From the NCBI GenBank assembly GCA_030532825.1, contig JAUNKK010000027.1, forward strand, positions 1-32,957: a DNA stretch of 32,957 nucleotides. The letters run 5' to 3'. The translations under genes and the position numbers were made by a program. The DNA comes from Propionibacteriaceae bacterium (GTDB lineage: Bacteria > Actinomycetota > Actinomycetes > Propionibacteriales > Propionibacteriaceae). The notes beneath the pieces were generated by a model. That model was not told the origin of the DNA and did not search any database. It saw only the letters and a program-made list of their open reading frames with translations. Shown in pieces: positions 17,501 through 29,500 of the stretch. Position 1 is the stretch's first letter. Every line of letters starts with the position of its first letter.

Positions 17501-20500
17501 TCGGATTCGCAAGGCACGAGGGCAAGGTCACGCTCAGCGTCGGCCGTCATACCGACCAGCAGGTGGTCGAGGTGAGCGGCCAGGCGGGCGATGGTGGCCG
17601 CATCGAACAGCTCGGTGCGGTATTCCAATTCCACGCTGTACCGGTCGCCGTGCTCCGCGATGCTGAAAGACAGGGGGAAACGGCTGCGTAGCACGCCAGG
17701 CGGCAGCGCCCGGAGCGTCAGGCCTTCGATGTCGAGGTCATTGGTGCCCATCGTGACGAAACTGACGAGCACGTCAAACAGGGGGTGGTCTTGTCCGGTC
17801 ACGGTGATGCCGCTGGCTGCTAGCACCCGGTCCAGGGGGGCGTCCTGGTGGGAGAGAACCTCGGCGATATGGTTCCGGGTCTCACGGATGGCCTCCCGAA
17901 CGCCCCGGTGGGCGTCGGCACTGAGACGCATCGGCAGGCTGTTTACAAACATGCCGACGACCTGCTGGCTCCCGACCGTGGTGCGGCCGGACAGCGCGGT
18001 CCCGACGACGAACTCTCGCTGGCCGCTGTGCAGGCCGAGAACGCGGGCCACAGCCGTGAGGAAGACAGCGTAGGGGGTCGCATCGGCGGCGGCGGCAAGC
18101 TGGGCAATCGACTCCTTGGAGGCGGAGCAGTAGATCGTCTGCCGGGCACCGGCGAAGGTCGCATCCTGGGGCGGAGTGTGGTCGCATGGCAGGTTGATGC
18201 GGCCCGGGGAGTCGGCGAGCAGTTTGGTGAAGAACGCCACGTCCTGGTCGAGTTCCCCGCTGGCGGCGCGTTCCTGTAGCTGAGCAGCGCACTGCGCGTA
18301 GGTGGCTGGCACGACGTCGAGGTCCCGCCCGGCCCACGCGTCGGCGAGGTCCTGGCCGAGGATCGCGAGCGAGCTCTGGTCACCGACGATGTGGTGCAGG
18401 TCTAGACGGAGGTAGTGCTCGCTCTCGTCGACGCTCAACACCTCGACGCGGAACAGCGGGGCCTGGGCAAGATCGAATGGCTTCGGTTCGGACGCCATAC
18501 GCCTAGCGGCTTCGTCGCGGGTGACGTGCTCGTGGGCGACGACGTCCGCCACCTCGTCGGTGACGTGCATGGTGACCTCGGAGCCTTCGAGATGGAACGA
18601 AGCCCGCAGCTGGTCGTGCCGCGCGACGAGTGCGGCGCAGGCGAGACGCAACCGGGCTACGTCCAGAGGACCGGTCACCTGATATCCGATAGCGAGGTTA
18701 TAGGCGGTGCTGGCGTCCTGCATGGAACACGCCGCGTAGATGTTGCGCTGCGCGGGCGAAGCGGGGAACACACCGGCCGTGGCAACCGATGCCGGCTGGG
18801 CCGCGACGGGAAGGCAGACATCCGCGTCGAAGCAGGCTTTGAGGGCGCCAAACGTCGGCGCAGCGAAGATGTCGCGGACGGTGATCGTGACTCCGGCGCG
18901 TTCCTTGATGAGCGAGCACAGGCGCACTGCGGCGAGGGAGTCACCGCCGGAGGCGAGGAAGCTATCGCTGTCTGCGGGGTCGGTGCCGATGACCTGGACC
19001 CAGGCTTGGCGCAGCACGTCGGGGGTGACGTCGGCCGTCTCGGTTACCTGGTTGGGGGTGTCGAAAAGCCGGTCTAGGCGCACGTCGGAAAGCAGATGTT
19101 GCTGGGCGAAGGCGTAGCCGGGAAGGGGGATCCTGCGGCCGCCGCGGTGGAAGTGGTCGCGGCCGATCTGCCCGCCACGCACCCATTCAGAGGCGAGCAA
19201 GGTGCGCAGAAGGTCACTAGACAGGGGATCCTTGACGATCCGCGCCCCGGGGATAGCCTCCAGAGGCGCGATAGTCACGTTTCGAGACCGGAGTTGCGTG
19301 AGGGCCGCGCCGGCGTCGAGTGTGCCAGCGGCGTATGCCCGTGCGATGCGCACGAGGCGATCCTGCCCGGCCCGCGCGGTCAGGCAGTCATTTCCGACGG
19401 CGCTCAGAATGGCGGCACGAATGATGAACTGGGCGACCCGTTCGGCTGAACGGTCGGTAGCGGCGCCCGACAGGGCAGCTTCTAGGGCTTTGCGAGCCGC
19501 CGCGTCGAAGCGGGACAGCCATCGCCCGACGGCCGCGAGAATCTCGGCGGCTAAGGTGTCGCCGGCCTCCAGGTCGGGGGGAAGGATGAGGGCGACATCG
19601 TCGGAGGCATCGGCAACGACGGCGGGAGCCCCGGTCTCCACCCATTCGAGGTACCGGCCAGTGCGGGTGACGGCGGCGGCTCGGCGATCGAACTGGGCGC
19701 GCCCCGTCACAAGGGTGTAGGCCGCGTCGCGGAGGGAGACGCCATCGGCCAGGGCACGCTCAACGTCGCGCTGCATGGTGAGGCGGGACTCGTCTGTCAG
19801 GGCGGACACGCCGAGGACGACAGCGCCGTCTAGCTCTGGGAGGTCTTCGCCGTGGATCGGAGCCTGTTCAAGGATGATGTGAGCGTTGGTGCCGCCGATC
19901 CCGAAGGAGCTGACGGCAGCCTTCCGGACTGTGGTGTCAGCGGCCGCCCCGACGGGAACGTAGAGGTTTCCGGTCGGCTGAATGGCCTGATTGATTTTCG
20001 TGAAGTTGGCCATCGGCGGGATCTGCTGGCGGTGCAGCACGCCGACCGCTCCGAGGAACCCGGCGATGCCGGCGGCGGCGTCGAGGTGTCCAATGTTCGC
20101 CTTAACGGCGCCGAGCGCGCACGGGGAGTCCTGGCCGTAGACCTCGGACAGGGCCGCGTACTCGATGGGATCACCCATCGCCGTGCCGGTGCCGTGGGTT
20201 TCCACGAAGTCAATCTCATCCGCATCGACCCCGGCATCGGCTAGCGCTGCGCGGATCACCCGTTCCTGGCCCTTGACCCCGGGCGCGGTGTAGCCCACTT
20301 TGGCGTCGCCGTCGTTGTTGATCGCCGTTCCCGCGATGACTGCGTAAATATGGTCACCGTCCCGCAGAGCTGCGTCGAGGGGTTTCAGCAGAACCAGGCC
20401 GCAGCCCTGACCGGCGACTGTCCCGTCCGCGTCGGCGGAGAATGGACGGCACACCCCGTCGCGGCTAAAGATCATGCCGTCCTGCCACAGGTACCCCTCC

Positions 20501-23500
20501 GCCCTTGGGAAATTGAGTGCCACGCCCCCGGCCAACGCCATGTCAGCTTCGCCGCGACGCAGACACGCGACGGCTTCGTGGATGGCCACGAGCGACGTTG
20601 AACAGGCGGTCTGAACGGTGACGGCAGGCCCGGTGAGGTTGAGTTTGTAGGCGACCCGGGTAGCGAGGAAGTCTTTCTCGTTGCTGGTCAGCGCCTCGAA
20701 CGCGGCCATCGGGTCCGTGTTTTCGCTGAGTAGCCCGGCGACCCACGCGAAGTTGGTTCCGCTGCCGGCGAACAGTGCGATATTCCCGTGCTGCTGGCGC
20801 GGATCGTAGCCGGCGTCCTCAAGGGCGTGCCAGGCGGTTTCGTGAAGGATGCGGGCCTGAGGGTCCATCGCCTCTGCGTCGCGACGCGAGTAGGCAAACA
20901 GGTCGGTGTCGAAGGTATCGGCGGCGATGTGGCCGCGGGCGGGCACGTAGTCGGGGTGGTCGAGGAGGGGTTCGGCCACACCAGAAGCGCGCAGTTCGTC
21001 CCGGGTGAAACGCCGGATGCTGACGATGCCGGCGGCCCGGTTGTTCCAGTGCTCCGTCACCGATCCGGCGCCCGGCAGGTGGCCGGCGACGCCAACGACG
21101 GCGATACGCGTCGAGGTGCTCGTCTCGTCCTGCCACTCCTCGAAGTGGGCAAGGTCTTGGAGGGAGAAATCCGCCTCGGCGGGCTCGGGTTCGGCGACCG
21201 TATCGGCGGCGCCGAGGCTGGTGGCCAGCGCGCGTGGGGTCGGGTACTCGAAGAGCTGAACCAGGGGGATGTCGGCGTCGAGGGCCTCGTTGAGGCGGTT
21301 GCTGACGAGCATCAGCTTGAAGGAGCTGCCGCCGATGTCGAAGAAGTTGTCGTTCGGGGCGACAGGATGCTGAAGTACCTGCTCCCATACCCCGGTGATG
21401 ACGTCCAGGGTGTTGGCCGCCCTGGCCGGTTCTGGCGACGGGGGACGTGGCGCCTCAGGCTGCTGGCCCAGGGCGGAGCGGTCGATCTTGTTGTTGGGCA
21501 GTCGAGGCATTTCGGGAACCTGCTGTACGGATCGTGGGGTCATGTACTTGGGGAGGGCGGCGGCGATGGCGCTTCGGATCGACGCTGCCGGGTCGCCTGC
21601 GGTTTCCTCAGCGGTGAAGTAGCAAACGATGTCGTCGTTTTCGACGAGCGCGACCGCGTAGGTGACGCCGTCGGCACGCATCGCGACCTGCTCGATTTCG
21701 CCGAGTTCGATGCGGTTTCCGTTGACTTTCACCTGGTGGTCGGTGCGACCCTTGAGTGCGATCTCGCCGTTAGGCAGCAGCGCTCCGACATCGCCGGTGC
21801 GGTACACAGGTACGTCCGGCAGCTCGGGAAGGGTCGTGAAGGCGCGCCGGGTCTCGTCGGGACGGTTGACGTAGCCCCGCGCTAGGCCCTGCCCGGCGAC
21901 GCACAGTTCACCAGGCACACCAGCGGGAAGCGCCATCCCCGCGTCGCTGACGACGAGCAGGTGGGACCCAAAGATCGGTGATCCGATCGTGACGGCGTCG
22001 CCGGGGGCCAACTCTTTGACGGTGGTGGTGACGGTGGTCTCCGTCGGCCCATACATGTTGAACACGCGCGCCGACGTGGACTCGTGCAGGAGCTCGACCA
22101 GGTTTTCGGAGAAGTGTTCTCCGCCGCACACGATGACGCGGAGCTGTGGGAGCTGCGCGCGGAAGCGACGATTGCCGCAGAAGGCCGCCATCTTGGAGAC
22201 GGGAACCTGGATGTGGCTGACGTTGTGCGCGGCGATGCGGCCGGCCACGGCCCCGGCGTCCTTCTGGTCACGAGTCGGGCACAGGTGGATGGTGGCGCCC
22301 GCGGCCAACGGGATGAGGCTTTCGAACGCGAAGATGTCGAAGGTCGGGTCGGCCAAGCTGATGATGACATCGCCGGGTTCGAAGATGCTTCGACGCTGGT
22401 GGTCCTGGAAGAGGTTCGCCAGTCCGCCGTGCTTGACGGCAATGCCCTTGGGGCGTCCGGTGGATCCGGAGGTGTAGACCACGTAGACGGGGTCGTCGGC
22501 GGTAACGGTCGGGGCGTCGAAGGATGCGGCGCCCCCCTGGTCGCACGAGTTGAGGTCGAGGACGGTTGCCACGGATGTCGTGGCAGCGAACCCGGCGGGG
22601 GCAATCGCGAACCTGGGATTGATGTCTTCGAGGATGCGGGCGTGTCGATCCGCGGGCTGGGTGGGATCCAGGGGCACGTAGGCGCCGCCGGCCTTGCTGA
22701 TCGCCAGCTGCGCGATGAGCAAGTTGGCGCTGCGCTCGGTGACCAGCACGACGGGGTCGCCGACCTTGAGGCCGGCGGTGACGAGACGCGCGGCTACCGC
22801 GTCGGCCAGCAAGTTCAGCTGAGCGAAGGTGAGGTTGCCACCCTCACCGTCGATGACCGCGACCGCTTCGGGCTGCTGCCCAGCCCGGCGAGCGATGAGG
22901 TCATGGAGGGGGGTGAACGGGGCACCGGTCAGTCGCGCACGCCATTCATCGTGCTCCGCCTCGCTGTAGATGCTGATCTGGCCCGTCGGGGCGCTTGGAT
23001 CGGCGCAGGCGTGCTGCAGGAAGGCGTCGAAATGGCGGGCCAGCGCCTCAATCGTTTCGGCGTTGAACAGGTCCGCCGCGTAGTCGAACTGAAGGTGGAT
23101 TCCGCTGGCGGTCTCGCGACCCGTGATGACTAGGTCCATGCCGACGGCAAGCGGCACAGTCTCGATCTGGCGGGCGGCTAGGCCGCCGATATGAAGGTCG
23201 TGGTGCTCGATGTTGTGGAAGTCGAAGGAGACATCGCACAGCGGATGGCGTCCCGGGATGCGCTGTACGCCGAGCCGGTCGACGACGTGTTCGAAGGGCA
23301 CGTCGAGGGCAGCGAGGCTGTCGAGGACTACCTCACGGGTGCCGCGGAGGTAGTCGGCGAAACTGGTATCCCCGCGTGGCGTCAGGCGCACCGGCAGCAT
23401 GTTGACGAACATGCCGACCATTTCACGAGTCTCGACAGCGGTGCGGGCACTGCCCGGGGTTCCGATGACTAGATCCTCGGTGCCGCTGTACCGGGAGAAC

Positions 23501-26500
23501 ACGGCTCCCCATGAGGCGAGCAGGACCATCGACAAAGTGGCCTGGTGCTGCTCCGCGAGGGCAGCAATGCGCTGCGCGAGTTCCGGGCGGATGGTCCAGT
23601 CGATCCGCCCCGCGGCCGGGGTGTGTTCCCCGCGGGGATGGTCGAGTGGGAGGACATCCGGTGACGGCGGGGTGTCGAGTCGGGTCAGCAGGGCGTCCTC
23701 GGCCTCGATCAGTTCTGCCGAGACATCGACGGTGCGGAGGTGGTGGACGTAGTCGACGTATTGAAGGGCTGGGGGTTCGAGGTCGTGCTCGTAGAGCTGC
23801 CCGAAGTCGCGGGCGAGGATCTCTGCGGAGGTGGCGTCGGCGACGATGTGGTGGACATCGAACAGCAGGAGGCTGGTGGCGGCGTCTTCCACAATTTCCA
23901 TGCGGAACAGGGGCCCGGTATCAAGGTCGAAGGGCCGGATGAAGCGTTCTAGGTGGGTGGCGGCCGACTCGGCGGTGGCTGTGCCGCGCGAGAAAGTCAA
24001 GGGCAGGTCGGTGAGTGCGACGACCCGCTGCCGGACTTGCCCACCGTCGGACGAGAACACGGTACGAAGCGGCTCGTGGCGACGAACCAGCCGCTCCAGC
24101 GCGGATCGTACGCGGACATGGTCGAGGTGCCCGTCGAGCAGGGTTACCGATGCCATGTTGTAGGCGGGCGAGTCGGGCGCGAACCGCGACGCCAGGTACA
24201 TGCGTTCCTGGGCTGCGCTGAGGGGATGGTCGGCGCTGAGCGGGGCCTTGGACATCGCGGCGGTGACCGCACGTTGCGGCAGCCGGTCGGCCAGCGCCTC
24301 CGGGGTGGAGGCAGCGAACACATCCGCGACGGTGACGTCGACACCCAGCATCGTCTTCAGGTGGGCGGTGAGGCCCGTCGCTTTGAGTGAGTCGCCTCCA
24401 AGAGCAAAGAAGTCATCGCTCGGGGCCACCTCGGAGTGCCCCAGCACGCGGCGGTAGGCCTCCCGAATTGCGTCTACCCGGCCAGCGGGGATGGACCGGC
24501 TGATGGGGTCGTTGGGCTCGGTGGTGACAGCCAGGGTCGCCCCACCCGAGACGGGATGCGGGCTCTGGTCGAAACTGTAGCCGGGTAGGGAGACGCGCCG
24601 CCCCGTTGACTGACTGGTCCAGTCAATCGGGAGGCCAGCGGCCCAGGCTGCCCCGAGGGCGGCCAACAGGTGGGTTTCGTCGCTGGTCTCGGCAGCGGCA
24701 TGTCGGAGCACACCTACGACCGGCACGTCGCCACCGTCGCACTGCGACACGAACGTGGCGAGGCTGTTGCCCGGGCCTGTCTCGATTGCGACGAGGGGCC
24801 CATCGGTGAGGAGGGTGGCGATGCTCTCAGCGAACCGGACCGTACCGGTGATGTGGTCCCCCCAGTACGTCGGGTCGGTCATCTGACCGGGTCGAACGAG
24901 TTCGCCGGTCCGATCGGACACGATGGGGATGCTGGGCTCCTGAGTCGTCACCCGGGCGACGGTTGCCGCGAATGCATCGGCGGCGGCCGCCATCATCGGG
25001 GTGTGGAAGGCGTGAGAGGTCTGCAGCTGAACGCCCACGATCCCGGCCTCGTCGAGGCGGGTGAGCACTTCGTTGAGGACCTGGGGGGCCACACCGATCA
25101 CCGAGCGCTGGGGTGAATTCTCAAGGGCAAGCCAAGCCTCGGGGAGGTCCGCCACCGCTGCGGCGGCCTCTGAGGCCGAAGCCAGCGCGGCAACCATGAC
25201 ACCCGGCGGCTGGGCCTGCATGAGGCGGCCGCGCTCACGCACCAGCATCGCCGCGTCCTCCAAGCTCCAAACACCAGCCAGGGTCGCCGCTGTGAGTTCG
25301 CCGATGCTGTGCCCGACCATGACGTCGGGGACAATCCCGAAGGATTCGAGCACCTTGGCCACGGCAATTTGGGTACTGAACAGCGCATACTGGGACCATT
25401 CGGTGCGGTGGATGCGGCCGTCATCGACCCCACCCCACACGACGTCACGGAATTCGTCGGCATCAGCGCTGGGCAGCAGTGCGATGAGCTGCTCCATCCA
25501 CCGCTGGTAAACGCTCGCCGCGGGGCCCGTACCCGTGAGCAGGCCATACCCCATCCGGTGATACTGATTGCCCTGGCCTGAGAACATGAAAGCCCGGCGG
25601 GGCGCCGCCTGAGCGTGAGTCGGGTGTACGACGAGGCGTTCAAGCCAGGCCGCCGCGTCACGCGCTTCGCCGCCCCGCACCACGAGGGTGGCGCGGTGGG
25701 GCAACTCGGTGCGTGAACGCAGGGTTGTAGCGACGTCCGCGAGGCGGATCGTCGGATCTGCCACGATGTGCTGGATCACACGCTCAGCAGTCCGGGTGGC
25801 CGCGTCAGCGGTGGCTCCAGAGAACTGGAGAAGCACCGTCTCTTCATCGCCCATGCTGGGGAGGGCTGGAGCCTCCTCAAGGATCATATGCACGTTGGTG
25901 CCCCCGACACCGAAAGAGTTGATGCCTGCCCGCAGAGGCTTGGCTTCCAGCGTCCGGTTCTCGGAGCTCACCTCGAAGGGAGTGGCCGGGAAGTCGACAT
26001 GTGGGTTGGGGGTGGCGAAGTTGACGGTGCCAGGCAGGAGCCGGTGCTTCAGGCTGAGGGCGACCTTGGCGAGGCCGACGGCCCCCGCCGCGGAATCGGT
26101 GTGCCCGATGTTGCCTTTGACGGATCCCAGCAGGCAGCTTTCCCGGGGGGCTTCGGCAAATGCCCGCGTCAGCGACGCAACCTCAATCGGGTCTCCGAGC
26201 GGGGTGCCGGTGCCGTGCGCCTCAATAAAGCTGACGCTTTCCGGGGGGATGTTGGCTGTTCGGTAGGCGGTGCTGATCGTCTCGTACTGGCCGTCTTCGC
26301 TGGGGGCGGTGTAGGACTGCTTGCGACGGCCGTCATTGCCGCTGGCCGAACCCTTGATCACGGCGTAGATGGGATCCTCGTCGCGAACGGCCATGGCGAG
26401 GGGTTTGAGCACGAGCAGCGCCGCCCCGTTCGAGAAGACGGTCCCGCTCGCAGCTGCATCAAATGGGCGGCAGTGGCCGTCGCGGGACAGCATCATGCCG

Positions 26501-29500
26501 TCGACCCACTGGTAGCCGCCGCTGTTGGGCAGTTCGACGGTCACGCCCCCGGCCACCGCCATATCACATTCGCCGGTGCGCAGCGCCTGGACCGCAAGGT
26601 GAACGGTCATCAGCGACGAGGAGCATCCGGTCAGCGCGGACAGAGATGGCCCCGTGAGGTCAAAATGGTAGGACAGCCGGGTGCTCAGGAAGTGGTTGGT
26701 CGCCAGGGTGAAGTTCTGGTAGGCGTCACCAAAAGACCCACCGTTCATGAGGGTGCGCTGGTACCAGGTGAAGTCGTCACTGCCGGCGGCGAACACGCCC
26801 ACGCGGCCGGGGAGAGCTTGCGGATCGTAGCCTGCGTCTTCGCAGGCGAGCCAGAAGCACTCGTAGAGCAGCCGAAGCTGCGGGGATGTGACATCCACCT
26901 CAGCAGGCGATAGCCCAAACAGGCGGTCATCGAACGTGTCGACGCCCTCAATACGGCCGGCGGCCCTGACATAGGCGGGGTCCCGAAGCAGCGTCTCTTC
27001 GACCCCCAGGGCACGCAGTTCATCGTTGTCATAAAAGGTGATGGACTCTCGGCGGCTGACCAGCAGATCCCAGAACGAATGCACATCGGCCGCCCCGGGA
27101 ACCTGGATGCCGACTCCGATAATCGCGATGTCCGCGCCCTGAGAACCGTCGCTACGCACCGCGACGGGCGCCGCTTGTTCGGCGGGCTTGATGAGGCTGG
27201 TCTGAGCGGCGATCGTGGGGTGGCTGAGCAGGTCGGTGATGCTCAGTTCGACTCCGAGGGTGTCCTGCATCTCAATTTGCAGCCGCATCAGGCTGAGCGA
27301 TGTACCGCCCGACTCGAAGAACGTGCGCTGGCGGTCAGTGATCGGACGTCCCAGGACCTTCTGCCACAACGCTGCGATGCGATCAGCGACAGCATCGACG
27401 GCTAGCTGCGCGGTCGGCGCTTCAGGGCGTCCGATGAGTTCCCGCAGCGCCGCGCGATTCAGCTTGCCGGCCGCGGAGGTGGGCAAAGCTTCGACCTGGA
27501 TGAGGACAGACGGGATGAACTGCGTGATGAGGGCCGTGCCCAGAGCAGCCCGGATCTGCTCCGGCGAGATCTCGGAATCTGCCGCATAGAAGCCCACGAG
27601 CCGCGGCTCCCCCATGGACTCATCCACTAGAGCGGCCGCCTCAACGATCCCCGGGACACCAAGCATCGCCCGCTCGATCTCGCCCAGTTCCACACGCAGC
27701 CCGCCGACCTTGACCTGCCGGTCCATACGCCGCAGGAACGCGAAGCGGCCATCAGAACGCAGGTAGCCGAGGTCGCCCGTGCGGTACATACGTCGCATCA
27801 CATCGGGGTCGGATGACTCGTTGAAGAGAGGATTCGGCACGAACTGCCGCGCGTTGAGGTCCTCCTGGTTCAGGTACCCGGCCCCGACGCCGGCCCCGAC
27901 AATGCACACTTCACCGGGCAGGTCGACGCCGCAGAGCTCACCTTGACGGTCCAGGATGTGGATACGGTAGTCATTGAGCGGGACGCCGATGGGGACATTG
28001 TCGACGGCGTCCTGAGCGCTGATCCGGGTGTGGGTTGCCCACATCGTCGCTTCGGTGGGGCCGTAGACATTCTCCAGGGTGCACGACAAGTTGAGCGCGA
28101 AGAACTGGTTGATGATGTCGGCCGTGAGGGCTTCACCGCCAACGAACAGATACCTGAGGCTCCGCAGGTCGTTGGCTCGGCTACGAGCGCTGGCGAGCAG
28201 GACACGCAGCAGCGTCGGCGACGTGTTCAGGTGGGTGACTTGGAAGCGCCGAACTGCGCTGATGACCGCCGACGGGTCAGCCTCCTGCCCCACTGGCAGG
28301 ACCGCAAGCATGCCTGCCCCAACGAGCCAGCCATAGACCTCGGTCCCGAAGATGTCGAATGTGAATGAGGTTTTGAGAAGAAAGACATCGTCCGCTCCGA
28401 GCGGGAAGCGTCGCTCAAGGTCCAGGGCGGTGTTTTGGACATTCGCGTGGGTGATCGCCACCCCTTTGGGATGGCCGGTCGATCCGGAGGTGTACTCGAT
28501 GTAGAGCAGATCCTCGGGGGTGCGGTCGACGTAACTCGCTCGCTCCTGGATGATCGTGCGGGTGTCGTCGGCGAGAACGGCGATCTCCGGGCAATCATCA
28601 ACGTTGACCCGCACGACCCCCTCAGGCAACTCGAGACTAGCCGCGGAGTAGGTGAGGACGGTCCGCACATCAGCGTCGGCCAGCATGCCGGCAATCCGGC
28701 CTGCCGGCATGTGTTCAGACAGCGGAACATAGGCACGTCCGGCCAGGACGCTCCCAAACACAGCCGCGAGCAGCGCGGCACCGCGTGGCAGGAGGATGGC
28801 CACGGGGGTGCGGTCATCCACGGTTCTTAGGAGGCGGTGCTGGACGAGAACAGCAGCGTCGTGCACCCAGGCGTTAGAGTAACTGCGATTCTCGTCAACC
28901 CACGTCGGGGCGGCGGGATCTGATGTAGTGCGCTCCAGGAAGAGCGTGCCGAGATCGGTCGGTGTCCAATCAAAGTGGTGAGTCCCTCGTGCTGACTCGA
29001 GCAGTTCGGCCTGCTCAACAGCGTCGGTGGCACACAGCGAAGCCACGGGCGCGTGGATATCGTCGGCGATCTGCCCAATCAGGTGGAGCAGGCGCTGCGC
29101 GAACAGGGCAACGCTATCGGCAGGCAGCGCGGATTCCTTGTACCAGACGACGATGTCGGTGCTGTCCCCCAGCTGCTCAACCGTGACGGTGAGCACACCT
29201 GGGAAGTGGACTTCATCAGGGCGAACCATGGACCGGACGCCCTCGGGCAGGCGTGGGTAGGCATCGTGGATAAAGGTGATGTCGAACAGGTTGACGCTTG
29301 GCAGTCGGGAGAGCATCTGAGTGACGGGGTAGTCGAGGTTCCGCCACAAGTCCATGATCTCGGTGCGAGTTCCGGCCAGCAGTTCCACTACGGTTTGACT
29401 CCCCGCGGCATCAATGCGGACCGGCAGGGTGCGGATGAAGCACCCGATGCTGCTGTCCATCTCCAGGTGGGGCCGGTCGGTAAACGGGCTGCCGAAAGAG

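Noticed and set aside
20788-21885. 365-codon plus-strand open frame opposite A2-T3-KS2
   Set aside because: It is a shadow frame. The opposite strand encodes unmistakable A and KS core motifs.
25768-26913. 381-codon plus-strand open frame opposite KS1-AT
   Set aside because: It is a shadow of the megasynthase coding strand with no recognisable motif.
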